51,416 bases of DNA from Holophagales bacterium (GTDB taxonomy: Bacteria > Acidobacteriota > Thermoanaerobaculia > Multivoradales > Multivoraceae): the NCBI GenBank assembly GCA_009837085.1, contig VXUF01000101.1, positions 1 through 51,416 of the forward strand, given 5' to 3'. The notes beneath the pieces were generated by a model. That model was not told the DNA's origin, made no database searches, and was given only the letters and a program-made list of their open reading frames with translations. A program made the position numbers and the translations under genes. This document shows positions 8,676-16,954 of this stretch, in pieces (the first letter of the stretch is position 1; every line of letters starts with the position of its first letter).

Positions 8676-10255
8676 GGAGGCGCGCGCAGTCGGGCGCGGG
8701 GCCCCACTTCGTGCTCGGTTGCGGCAAGTGATTCGAAGATGCCCCGCGCGCGTTGCCGCGCTTCGTCCTGACCTCGCTCAGCCAGGTCGGACAGTGCGAC
8801 GCCGAGGGTGTACTGGACCGTTTCCGCTCCCAGGCCGGCGCGCTCCGGGGCCTCGATCGCCTCGAGGAGGCGGATCGCGCTCTCCGGGTCGCCAGCCGCC
8901 AGCGCCAGGGCGGCGAGATCGAGTTCGATGAGCCAGCGAGGCGTGTCGCTCGCCCGGTCGAGCTCGCGTAGCAGCCGGGCGGCCGCGGCGGCCTGCGACA
9001 GATCGGACGCGAGAACGTCGAGCTGAGCCCATCCCCACGCGGCGTGGACGACCATGGCGGCGGCCGCCTCACCGTCGCCTCCCACCGCGAACTCGACCGT
9101 GCCGCCGGGTTGGAGCCGGTTCAGGGCATTGGCCAACCGTTCGGCCGAGGCGGGCTCTCCGTCGATCCTCTCGATCTCCATCCCGGGCCGCAGGCCGGCG
9201 GCGGCGGCCGGTCCGCCCGGTTCGACCGTGGCAACGACGAGCGCGTCGCTCTTCAGGGACTCGATCAGTCCGACGCCGAGATCGGGCGTCTGCATTCCCA
9301 CGTCGAGCGCCGGGTTCAGCGAACGAGCCAGCCGCCTCAGCGCGCTGCCCTCGAACCTCCCGCTCCGCAGTTCGAAGGACAGCCGGTCGGGCCGGGCCGG
9401 GCCGGGAGCGGCGGACCACCACCACAGGTCGACGGAGTCGGCCGCCAGGTCGTCGCTCAGGACGGCGGCGAAGTAGAGCGCCGCCGGCGTCTCCTCCTGG
9501 AACCGCGTCTGGATCCCGTCCCAGTCGAGTTCGCTCTTCGCGACCGTCCAGTCACGCAGGACGCTCGCGTCGATGCCTCGTTCGGCGAAGACGGCCCGGC
9601 CCTGCTCGCTACGGTCCAGCACGACATGGGCGCCGTCGTCCTTCAGGAAGTCGATCGCGGAGGCGACGCCGCGCAGTCCGGCCGCATCCTGGCCAAAGGT
9701 CCCCAGAAAGACCAGGGCGGGCTTCATCTCGACGGCTACTTCGAGCCAGGAGCGATCGTCGACGACGACGGAGGTCTCGAAGTGGTCCTGCCTGCCGCGG
9801 GTGACGACGAGATCGAGTCGGCCCGGCGGCACGTCGACCTCCGGCTTGATCTTCGTTCGGTCGGGCCGCAGCTCCTGGCCGTTGGCGAAGATCCTCGCGT
9901 CCTCCGGCAGCCCCTCGAGCATGAGCACGGCGCCGGTGCGCTCCATCGCGACCGCGACTTCCACGTCCCCGCCGGGGGCGACGGTGAAGCCGACGAGTGC
10001 CGGCAGGTAACCGGGACGGGTGATCTCCGCCACGTAGTCGCCGGCCGGAAGCCCGATGCGTCCCGGTGGAGCGTTCGCCGCGCGGAGAACCCGGTTTCCG
10101 ACCTCGATTCGGGCATCGGGTGGCTCCACCCTGAAGACCGCGCCGCCGAGAACCTCCGTTTCGGGCGGTTCCTGCTGAGCGGCCGCGGGTGCTTCGGGTC
10201 CGGTCGCGGCGAGAAGCAGGACCGCGGCCGCCGCGGTCTGGCCGATGCGGGTCAT
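8672..10255 (-). CDS. PEGA/PDZ/TPR protein, VWA-less paralogue of its upstream neighbour
   Basis: 527 residues with a signal peptide (to about residue 27). Two PEGA-like beta-domains (around residues 40-160) precede an alpha/beta region, a PDZ-like segment (around 320-410) and TPR-like helices (around 430-510). The whole protein aligns with the N-terminal half of the 921-residue protein upstream: both read ELDW, then (A)PAALY, then DLWW-S-A/S-PGP-RPD, and later EAP-R-GLG-ETV-Y. It ends where the relative goes on to its VWA part, so it is a truncated duplicate. Its start overlaps the upstream stop by 4 bases (ATGA). Role unknown; PEGA and PDZ domains suggest envelope binding. Confidence 0.75.
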   Translation of the reverse strand: MTRIGQTAAAAVLLLAATGPEAPAAAQQEPPETEVLGGAVFRVEPPDARIEVGNRVLRAANAPPGRIGLPAGDYVAEITRPGYLPALVGFTVAPGGDVEVAVAMERTGAVLMLEGLPEDARIFANGQELRPDRTKIKPEVDVPPGRLDLVVTRGRQDHFETSVVVDDRSWLEVAVEMKPALVFLGTFGQDAAGLRGVASAIDFLKDDGAHVVLDRSEQGRAVFAERGIDASVLRDWTVAKSELDWDGIQTRFQEETPAALYFAAVLSDDLAADSVDLWWWSAAPGPARPDRLSFELRSGRFEGSALRRLARSLNPALDVGMQTPDLGVGLIESLKSDALVVATVEPGGPAAAAGLRPGMEIERIDGEPASAERLANALNRLQPGGTVEFAVGGDGEAAAAMVVHAAWGWAQLDVLASDLSQAAAAARLLRELDRASDTPRWLIELDLAALALAAGDPESAIRLLEAIEAPERAGLGAETVQYTLGVALSDLAERGQDEARQRARGIFESLAATEHEVGPRARLRAPP

Positions 10256-13017
10256 GGGTAGTAGCCGCTGATCGTGCGGGCGCGGCGACCGTCCGTCACC
10301 CGCACCTCGACCTGCCGGAAGTCACCAGCCGCGGACTGCTGGTTCGAGTTGTACGCCAGCAGGTACTGGGACCGGATTTCCCGGTCGATCTGCCGGTACA
10401 CCGGCCGGAGATCGCTGGCCGCGGAGATGAAGAAGGCCCTGCCGCCGGTCACCCCGGCGATCTCCTCGAGCTTCGACCGCAGCAGCGTCTCGTCGTCGCC
10501 GACGCCCAGCCCGATCGTGTAGATGACGACCTCGGAGTGTCTGGCGTACTCCAGGATGTCGGGATACCTGGCGGCGCTCGTCGTGTCCTCGCCGTCCGAC
10601 AGGAGGACGAGCGCACGCCGTCCGCGAATGCCGCGGAAGTAGTAGAGACCGGTCATCAGGGCGTCGTGGAGGGCCGTCTGGCCGCTCGCGCGGAGCGCGC
10701 GAACCGTGTCCACGACCGCTTCCACGTCGGACGTCTGACCCATGAGCAGGTGGGGACGGGAGGCGAAGGCGACGGCGAACGAACTGTCGCTCGGCTTGAG
10801 CAGGTTCGTCAGGAACTGCGCGGCGGCCCGCCTCGTCTCCTCCATGACCCCGTCCATCGACGCGGAGGTGTCGATCGCGACCCCCAGGGTCAGCGGCAGG
10901 TTCTCGACGAGTTCAAAGGTCGAGACCTGCTGCGTGACGCCGTCCTCCAGCACGGTGAAGTCGGCCTCCCGGAGACCAGTGATCGGGCGGTTGGACCGGT
11001 CGATCACGGTCGTGTAGAGCTCGACCATGTCGACATCGATGCTGTCGGTCAGAACGGACGTGCTGAGAAAGCGCACGTCCTCCGCGCTGCTGCCGTCGTC
11101 CAGCGTGGCCGTGACCGTGAGGTAGACGGGTTCGGCCTCGTTACTGGGCCTGGGCACGCTGATCTCGGCACGCCAGGGCGGTCTCTGGAGTTCGGCCTGG
11201 ACTTCGTCGCCTACGCGAAACTCGACGGCGCTGACTTCGCGTCCCTTCGGCACCACGACGGCCGCGCTCGCCGGCGTCGTGCCCACGACATCGACGCCGC
11301 GCGCCGGTTCCTCGATGTTCACGCGCAGGTCGCCCCGCTGCTGGTTCAGGACGAGCTCGTCTTCCGCTACGACCGCGCCGTCGGCGTCCAGTCCTTCGAC
11401 GCGAAGTACCTGCTGCGTCGGATACCTGGCCAGGCGGAGCATGGTCCAGGCCTTGGACCTGGGCTCGGTCGCCTGGTGCCTGCCGTCGACGAGGAAACGG
11501 ACGGTGACGATGTCGTTGCCGCTCACCCGCACCTCGGCGCGGTACTCGCCGACGACGATCTCCGTGTTCGGCGGCACCAGGGCCAGAGCGGTATTCGCGT
11601 GCAGGCGGGATCTGGCGGCGATCGACGCCCCCCGGTCGCTGCCGAGCCGGCTGTTCTCGGCGGCTTCGAGCTCCCCGAAGAGGGCGACCGCCTGATTCCC
11701 GTACTCGGGGTTGACCTGGTCCGCGAGCTCGGACAGGGCCAGCGCGATCATGTACTCGACCGTCTCCCTGCCAAGGCCGTTGCGCCCCGGCGCTTCGATC
11801 CTCCTCAGCAGGCGCACCGCGCTCTCGGTTTCCCCTTGCGCGAAGAGGATGGACGCCAGCTCGAGTTCGAGCAGCCACACCGGGACGTCGCCGGGACTCT
11901 TCAGTTTCTGAATCAGGTGCGCCGCGGCCGCTGCCGGCAGCAACTCGGGAGCGAACGGGTCGAGCATCGACCAGCCCCACTCCGGCTCGATCGTGTGGAC
12001 CTGCGGAACGTTTCGAGGACCTGGGACCACGGCTTCCATGACCTCGCCGGGGCTGAGGGCCGAGACGGCGGCGAACCAGTCCCGCGCTTCCCTGAGCGGC
12101 GAACCGTTGACCGTCGCCAGCTCCATGGCGGGCTCGATGCCGGCCTTGTAGGCCGGCGACGCGAGGGCCACGTTCGCGACGACGAGCGGGTTGGCCACCT
12201 CGGATTCGACCAGAGAGACGCCGATCCACGGAACCCGTCGTTCCGGCTCGGGCTTCAGGGTCGCGCTCAGTCGGGCGACGTCGTCTTCATCCGGCCGCCC
12301 GCCGGGAACCCGAAGCGACACGACATCCGGCCTCACGGGGCCGGGAGAGGCCGACAGCCACCAGAGGTCGATCCGCTCCGCTTTCCGGTCCTGGTCGGGC
12401 ACCGCCAGGAGGTAGAGGGCTGCCGGCGCTTCGCTCTCGAGCCGGGCGCGAATCGATGCCCAGTCGAGTTCGCGCCTCGCCGCGGCGGCGTTCCCGCTCA
12501 GCGTGGCGCCGTCGACTCCCAGGTCCGCCAGCAGGGCCTCGCCCGTCCGCTCGAAGACGATGCGGTAGTCGTTCTGGCCGGCGAGAGCATCCGCGATCGA
12601 CCTCAGCGCCTGCTCCCCGAGCGGGTCGGAGCCGGGGACGCCCAGGACGGCGAGGCGCGGCCGGAGGTCGCCGTTCACGGTCAGCCGGCTCCGGTCGGTG
12701 GAGGAAACGGCCTCCTGGGGTTCGAGTTCGATCCGGGGCAGCTCGTACTCGCGCGGGTCGGGAAGAACGAGCGTGGCTCGATACGTCCGGAATCCGGCGC
12801 GTTCCACCTCCAGGTCGAACCGGCCCACCGCCAGACCGTCGATCCGGCACTCGGGGAGGCAGCGACCTGCCCGCTCCGTGCCGTCGATCAGGATTCGGGC
12901 GTCCGCGGGTGTGGTCCGCAGCCGGATGCTCGCGCCGGCGTCCTGGGCGGAGCCGGGACCCGGCAGGGCGGCAAGAAACAGTCCGAGGAGCGGGATCGCT
13001 CGCGCCAGTCTCGTCAC
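10252..13017 (-). CDS. PEGA-PDZ-TPR protein with acidobacterial VWFA-related domain
   Basis: 921 residues from GTG 13017 with a signal peptide ending near SAQ. Order: PEGA-like domains, an alpha/beta region, a PDZ-like segment, TPR-like helices, Ig-like beta-domains, then a VWA domain in the last 270 residues. The VWA metal site is complete: DTSASM, the Thr of GQTAL and the Asp of LLSDGED. The segment ELYTTVID...LREADFTVLEDG before it is the hallmark of the acidobacterial VWFA-related family (TIGR03436), and the protein ends RTISGYYP as that family does. It lies 12 bases after the NHL gene and overlaps the next gene by ATGA. Probably a periplasmic or surface adhesion or scaffold protein; the partner is unknown. 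Confidence 0.85.
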   Translation of the reverse strand: MTRLARAIPLLGLFLAALPGPGSAQDAGASIRLRTTPADARILIDGTERAGRCLPECRIDGLAVGRFDLEVERAGFRTYRATLVLPDPREYELPRIELEPQEAVSSTDRSRLTVNGDLRPRLAVLGVPGSDPLGEQALRSIADALAGQNDYRIVFERTGEALLADLGVDGATLSGNAAAARRELDWASIRARLESEAPAALYLLAVPDQDRKAERIDLWWLSASPGPVRPDVVSLRVPGGRPDEDDVARLSATLKPEPERRVPWIGVSLVESEVANPLVVANVALASPAYKAGIEPAMELATVNGSPLREARDWFAAVSALSPGEVMEAVVPGPRNVPQVHTIEPEWGWSMLDPFAPELLPAAAAAHLIQKLKSPGDVPVWLLELELASILFAQGETESAVRLLRRIEAPGRNGLGRETVEYMIALALSELADQVNPEYGNQAVALFGELEAAENSRLGSDRGASIAARSRLHANTALALVPPNTEIVVGEYRAEVRVSGNDIVTVRFLVDGRHQATEPRSKAWTMLRLARYPTQQVLRVEGLDADGAVVAEDELVLNQQRGDLRVNIEEPARGVDVVGTTPASAAVVVPKGREVSAVEFRVGDEVQAELQRPPWRAEISVPRPSNEAEPVYLTVTATLDDGSSAEDVRFLSTSVLTDSIDVDMVELYTTVIDRSNRPITGLREADFTVLEDGVTQQVSTFELVENLPLTLGVAIDTSASMDGVMEETRRAAAQFLTNLLKPSDSSFAVAFASRPHLLMGQTSDVEAVVDTVRALRASGQTALHDALMTGLYYFRGIRGRRALVLLSDGEDTTSAARYPDILEYARHSEVVIYTIGLGVGDDETLLRSKLEEIAGVTGGRAFFISAASDLRPVYRQIDREIRSQYLLAYNSNQQSAAGDFRQVEVRVTDGRRARTISGYYP

Positions 13018-13029
13018 GGTCGTCGCTCG

Positions 13030-14424
13030 CTACTCGAGGGCGACGACGGTTTCCAGCCGCCCCGCGGCGATGAACACCCTGCCCATGCCGTCGACCGCGA
13101 CATCGTTGGGCGCCCGCAGCTCGATGCCGCCGGGGAGTACCGGGCCGAGGGCCGTCATCATGTTCCCGTCCGGGTCGTAGACGAGCACCTGCTTCACGCG
13201 TCCCTCGAGGATGTAGGCGTTGCCGAAGGCGTCCACGTCGAGGGCCAGGGGGCGCCGCCAGTCGGCGCTGAACGTGTTCTCGAGTTCGCCGTCGGGGTCC
13301 AGGGTCAGGAGCGCGGCGCGCGCATCTCCCTGGCCCGCGTCGAGCACGTAGGTCCGGCCGTTCGGGCCCGGCGCCATGTCCACGGGCTGCGCCAGTCTGG
13401 TCTGCCCGAACTCGAGCGGGTGGCCCTGCGGGTCGTAGCGCAGTACGACGTCGACCTGGCGGGAGAGCACGGTCCAGTTGCCGTACGGTCCGCGGAAGGC
13501 GGTGACGATCTCCCCCAGCCTGCCTCCGGAGGGGCGCTCGAAGCGGACCGGGCTCGGGTCGTCGAGCCGCTGCACCGTGCTGGCGGCGGGCACGACCGCG
13601 GTGATGCCGCCGAGCGGACCGACGGGCCCGAACGTCGGCCGGGCCTGGCCCAGCCCCCGCAGCTCCCGACTCGCCACCAGGTTTCGCTCCGGGTCGAACT
13701 GGACCACCCGGCGGTCGTCCGCGACGAGCAGCTCGCCGCGCGGTCCGGCCGCGACGGAGCGCGGCCTCTTCAGCTTCTGCTTCTCGGGCAGATAGTCGCC
13801 GGGCAGGTAGGCGCGCATTCTGGTCCATGGGTTCTTGCCCGCAAGTCGCCGCAGCACGAGGCGGTCGATGCGCGTCATCCGCTCGAGCGCGAGGCGCGGG
13901 ACGTCGACGGCGCCGCTCTCCTGGGGGCTGCCCGTGGCCTCGCGCAGGGCGCCCTGGCGGGCGTGCCAGTAGTGATCGGCCGCGAGCTGCCAGTCGCCGT
14001 TCGTCAGGACGAGATCGGCCAGTTCCAGGTGCGCCCTGGCGGTCCACCGGCTCGCCGGCTCCCGTTCCAGCACCTGCAGCAGCTCTCCCGCCGCCGTGTT
14101 GCCCACGCCGAGGCGCCGCCCGATCGATGCCGCCTCCACCAGCGCCCGGCTGCGGCCCGGGAACCTCGGATAGAGATCCCGGGGGTAGCGCCGGCTCAGC
14201 TCCAGGAGATCGGCCCGCGCCGCCTCGAGCTCCGCCGGGTCCCGCGCGGACCGAGCCCTGTCGACGGCGGCGTCGGCCTCGACATCGACCGAGGGCTGCT
14301 GCCCGGAGGCAGCGGCCGTCCACGACAGGGAAACGAGAAGGACAGCGACGGCTGCCGAAGGGAGGACGCCGAAGCCATGTCCGGTCCACCGGGGCACGTG
14401 GGAACGCAGGTCGTATCGACTCAT
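13030..14424 (-). CDS. Exported TPR plus NHL-type beta-propeller protein
   Basis: 464 residues from ATG 14424. The frame continues to 14532, but this start places the hydrophobic segment (residues about 20-40, ending AAASGQQ) as a signal peptide or anchor. Residues 50-150 are TPR-like helices. The rest carries repeats of the NHL propeller type: PRSVAAGPRGELLVAD, PVDMAPGPNGRTYVLD, PLALDVDAFGNAYILE and PNDVAVDGMGRVFIAA. Such propellers bind proteins or sugars rather than catalyse. It is the first gene of the three-gene operon with the VWA and PEGA proteins. A TATTCT box (14470-14465, minus strand) lies about 40 bases upstream and could be its -10 element. Confidence 0.75.
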   Translation of the reverse strand: MSRYDLRSHVPRWTGHGFGVLPSAAVAVLLVSLSWTAAASGQQPSVDVEADAAVDRARSARDPAELEAARADLLELSRRYPRDLYPRFPGRSRALVEAASIGRRLGVGNTAAGELLQVLEREPASRWTARAHLELADLVLTNGDWQLAADHYWHARQGALREATGSPQESGAVDVPRLALERMTRIDRLVLRRLAGKNPWTRMRAYLPGDYLPEKQKLKRPRSVAAGPRGELLVADDRRVVQFDPERNLVASRELRGLGQARPTFGPVGPLGGITAVVPAASTVQRLDDPSPVRFERPSGGRLGEIVTAFRGPYGNWTVLSRQVDVVLRYDPQGHPLEFGQTRLAQPVDMAPGPNGRTYVLDAGQGDARAALLTLDPDGELENTFSADWRRPLALDVDAFGNAYILEGRVKQVLVYDPDGNMMTALGPVLPGGIELRAPNDVAVDGMGRVFIAAGRLETVVALE

Positions 14425-14608
14425 TTGGGGGCAGCTCTCGCGAAGGTCGGGTTTTGGGCCGCATAGAATAGCCCGCCCGGCGGCACTCGTTGCCAAGAGG
14501 AGAACGAAGACCAGCACCTGCAACGACTGCAACGACTACGCCGGCCCGACGTCAGTCGACCGGACGCGTTCGAATCGTCAGTCGGAGCGGTCCGAGTACG
14601 AGAGGCTG

Positions 14609-15070
14609 TTGCGGTGTTCGGAGCTTGAGGACGCTCTGGTGGGGGGCGAGCTTTGGGCGGTGCTGGAGGCTCGCGGCATGAAAGTGCAGTGGACGTGCGG
14701 GGGTTTGCACGTCCAGAGCGGCGGCAAGGAGTTCGCCATGGGACCCATGGCGACGACTCGCAACGAAGTCGTGGCCGTCTTTCTGGAGACGACCATGCGC
14801 CGGGAGTGGATTCAGTACTTCCTGACCACCTTGTCCAGCTTCCTCGACTGGCAGCCGGCCTACCGAGATAGAAAGATCCACGGCGCGCTGGCCTATCTGG
14901 ATTGCGAGGACGAGGCGAGGCGTTGCGCGGAGCGCGTGGGGCTGTTCCTCATCCGAGTCGTTGACGGTCACGCACGCATCGAGAACAGCCCCGGATTCGA
15001 ACCGCGCTGCTTTGGCCGTGGCGGGCGCTGGCGAGGACGAAGCCAAGCAGGGGTCCGCTGTCGGGAATAA
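14609..15070 (+). pseudogene. Degenerate PD-(D/E)XK nuclease-fold protein (DUF3782-like)
   Basis: 153 codons from TTG 14609. The pattern is that of DUF3782/PD-(D/E)XK proteins: helix LEDALVGGELWAVLEARGM, then SGGKEFAMG, then VVAVFLETT, then YRDRKIHGALAYL, then GLFLIRV and SPGFEPR. In relatives as I recall them, the catalytic strand reads E(V/I)D and EVK(T/S); here those positions read EFA and FLE, so the Asp, Glu and Lys all appear lost. No ATG or GTG starts the frame, and it stays open upstream without a start codon, so the N-terminus may be eroded too. The last 20 residues look random. It ends 7 bases before the export permease. Either a relic or a non-catalytic protein. Confidence 0.5.
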
Positions 15071-15077
15071 TCGGCCG

Positions 15078-15869
15078 GTGACGGTCGCATCCAGTGCCAG
15101 GCGCCGGCAGCATCTGTTCCTGCTGCGCGAACTCGTCGTCCGCAACGTGCGGGCGCGGTACGCGGGGTCGGCCCTGGGCCTGGCCTGGTCGCTGCTGAAC
15201 CCGCTGTGGCAGCTCCTGCTGTTCACCTTCGTGTTTTCTCTCGTGCTGCGGCTGCCGTTCGACGAGGAACAGACGCAGAACTTCGGCGTCTTCCTGTTCT
15301 GCGGGCTGCTGCCGTGGATGGCGATTCACGAAGGAGTGAGTCGCTCGGCCTCGGCGATCACGGACAACGCGGACCTGGTCAAGAAGATGCGGTTGCCGGG
15401 CGAGTTGCTGGTGGCGTCGCTGGTGCTCGGCGCCCTGCTCCACGCCGCTGTGGGCGGCGCGGTGTTCATCGTCATCCTGGCGCTGATCGGCGAGCTGTCC
15501 GTGGCGACGTTGCCGCTGTTGCTGGTCGCGGTGCCGCTGCAGACGGCGCTCACGTTCGGGCTCGGCCTGGGGCTCGCGGCGGTCAACGTCTACTTCCGCG
15601 ACACGGCGCAGGCGGTGGGCCTCGCCCTGAACGCCTGGTTCTACGTGACGCCGATCATCTACTCGCTGTTCTTCATCTCGGAACAGCCCTACCGGCAGTG
15701 GCTGGAGTGGAACCCCCTGACCGGCCTGGTCTACCTCTACCGCGCCGCCTTTCTGGGCGGCACGGTCCCGGTGAGCCTGGCGCCGCTGCTCGCCGCCACG
15801 ATCGCCGCGGTGGTCTTCGGCGGCGCGCTGTTCGCCCGCCTGAAGCATGGCCTCGCCGACGAGATCTGA
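15078..15869 (+). CDS. ABC-2 type polysaccharide export permease (Wzm/RfbD-like)
   Basis: 263 residues from GTG 15078, the normal length for this family; a longer frame reaches TTG 14961 but overlaps the gene before. The N-terminus has the family signature: LLRELVVRNVRARYAGSALG, then LAWSLLNPLWQLLLF. Six membrane segments follow, with the conserved late motif WFYVTPIIYSL and WNPLTGLVYLYRAAFLG. These permeases pair with an ATPase to move lipid-linked O-antigen or other glycans across the inner membrane. No ATPase is present in this window, which is unusual, since the two genes normally adjoin. It overlaps the next gene, a glycosyltransferase, by 23 bases. Confidence 0.85.
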   Translation: MTVASSARRRQHLFLLRELVVRNVRARYAGSALGLAWSLLNPLWQLLLFTFVFSLVLRLPFDEEQTQNFGVFLFCGLLPWMAIHEGVSRSASAITDNADLVKKMRLPGELLVASLVLGALLHAAVGGAVFIVILALIGELSVATLPLLLVAVPLQTALTFGLGLGLAAVNVYFRDTAQAVGLALNAWFYVTPIIYSLFFISEQPYRQWLEWNPLTGLVYLYRAAFLGGTVPVSLAPLLAATIAAVVFGGALFARLKHGLADEI

Positions 15870-16944
15870 CGGGCCGGCAAGCGGTGCGCCGGCTGTCTCG
15901 GCGGTCATCGTCCACTACCGGACGCCCCGTCTGCTCGAGGCTGCCGTCGCCGCGCTCCACGAGGACGCGCGGACCTCGACCGTGCCGCTCGAGGTGATCG
16001 TCGTTGACAACGGCGCCGCATCGGCGTCGGCGGCCTGCGAGTCGCCGCCGGAAGGACTGGAAGCGCAGGTCCTTCGCCCGGCCGGGAACCTGGGCTACGC
16101 CGCCGGCATCAACCTCGGCGTGGAGCACGCGACGGGAGAGGTGCTGCTGCTGATGAACGCCGACGTCGCGGTCGTTCCCGGCTGCCTGCGCGCCCTGCTC
16201 GACGCCCTTGGCGACGCCGACATCGCGGGGCCGCGGCTGTTCTGGGACGAAGGCTGCAGGCTGATGCTGCCGCCGCAGGCGCTCCGGACGCGGCGGGCGG
16301 AACTCGATGCGGCGTGGGCCGAGCGCTCGCCGGCCTGGGGCCGTTCCTTCTGCCACCGCTGGCGCCGCCGCGCGCGGGTCTTCTGGCGGGCGGAGGAGCC
16401 CACGCTCTGTTACGAGCTGACCGGTGCCTGCCTGGCGGTGACCCGGGACGGGTGGCGGCGCGTGGGCCGCTTCGACGAGGGTTTCCGGCTCTACTTCGAG
16501 GAGACGGAGTGGCTGCTGCGGGCGCGTAGGGCCGGCCTCCGGGCGGTGCTGGCGCCGGCGGCGCGCTGCGTCCACGCCTACGACCAGAGTGCGCAGCGAG
16601 AACCGCGGGCCCAGTTGTGGTTCGAGGAGTCGGCGCAGCGGTTCCGGCGCAGCCGCTACGGGGCATGGTTCGCGGCGCTGCTGCGTCGCCTGGAGCGCGT
16701 GCCAAGGCGGTTCGAAGAGGTCGCGCCGTTCCGTGGCGTGCCCGCCGGCGATGACGTCTGGGTCGAAGTGACGCCGTTGCCGCTGGGCGCTCCGGCCACT
16801 GGATGTCGCGTCGCCGCGGCCGATGTCGCGGACTTCGAAGTTCCGCCAGACATTGTCGACGGCGCCAGGTCGGACCTGTGGGTCCGCGTGACGGACGCGG
16901 CGTGCCGCGACCTGGGCGGCTGGCTGGTGAACACCGGCAAGTAG
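15847..16944 (+). CDS. Glycosyltransferase family 2
   Basis: 365 residues. The GT-A fold is plain: SAVIVHYRT strand, VIVVDN for the nucleotide, NLGYAAGINLG, the metal motif NADVAV (about residue 100), then ELTGACLAVTRD and the acid-rich FDEGFRLYFEETEW with the likely catalytic base. The pattern matches rhamnosyl- and similar transferases of GT2 acting on lipid-linked glycans. The C-terminal 80 residues are extra and unassigned. The start overlaps the permease by 23 bases, so the two are translated together and the product is probably exported by that permease. Donor and acceptor cannot be told from sequence. Confidence 0.85.
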   Translation: MASPTRSDGPASGAPAVSAVIVHYRTPRLLEAAVAALHEDARTSTVPLEVIVVDNGAASASAACESPPEGLEAQVLRPAGNLGYAAGINLGVEHATGEVLLLMNADVAVVPGCLRALLDALGDADIAGPRLFWDEGCRLMLPPQALRTRRAELDAAWAERSPAWGRSFCHRWRRRARVFWRAEEPTLCYELTGACLAVTRDGWRRVGRFDEGFRLYFEETEWLLRARRAGLRAVLAPAARCVHAYDQSAQREPRAQLWFEESAQRFRRSRYGAWFAALLRRLERVPRRFEEVAPFRGVPAGDDVWVEVTPLPLGAPATGCRVAAADVADFEVPPDIVDGARSDLWVRVTDAACRDLGGWLVNTGK

Positions 16945-16954
16945 CATCGCCCGC

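Noticed and set aside
10189..14466. A 1425-codon open frame on the plus strand
   Set aside because: It lies antisense to three genes with recognisable domains and has only Arg/Gly/Ala/Val/Asp-rich filler typical of shadow frames in GC-rich DNA.
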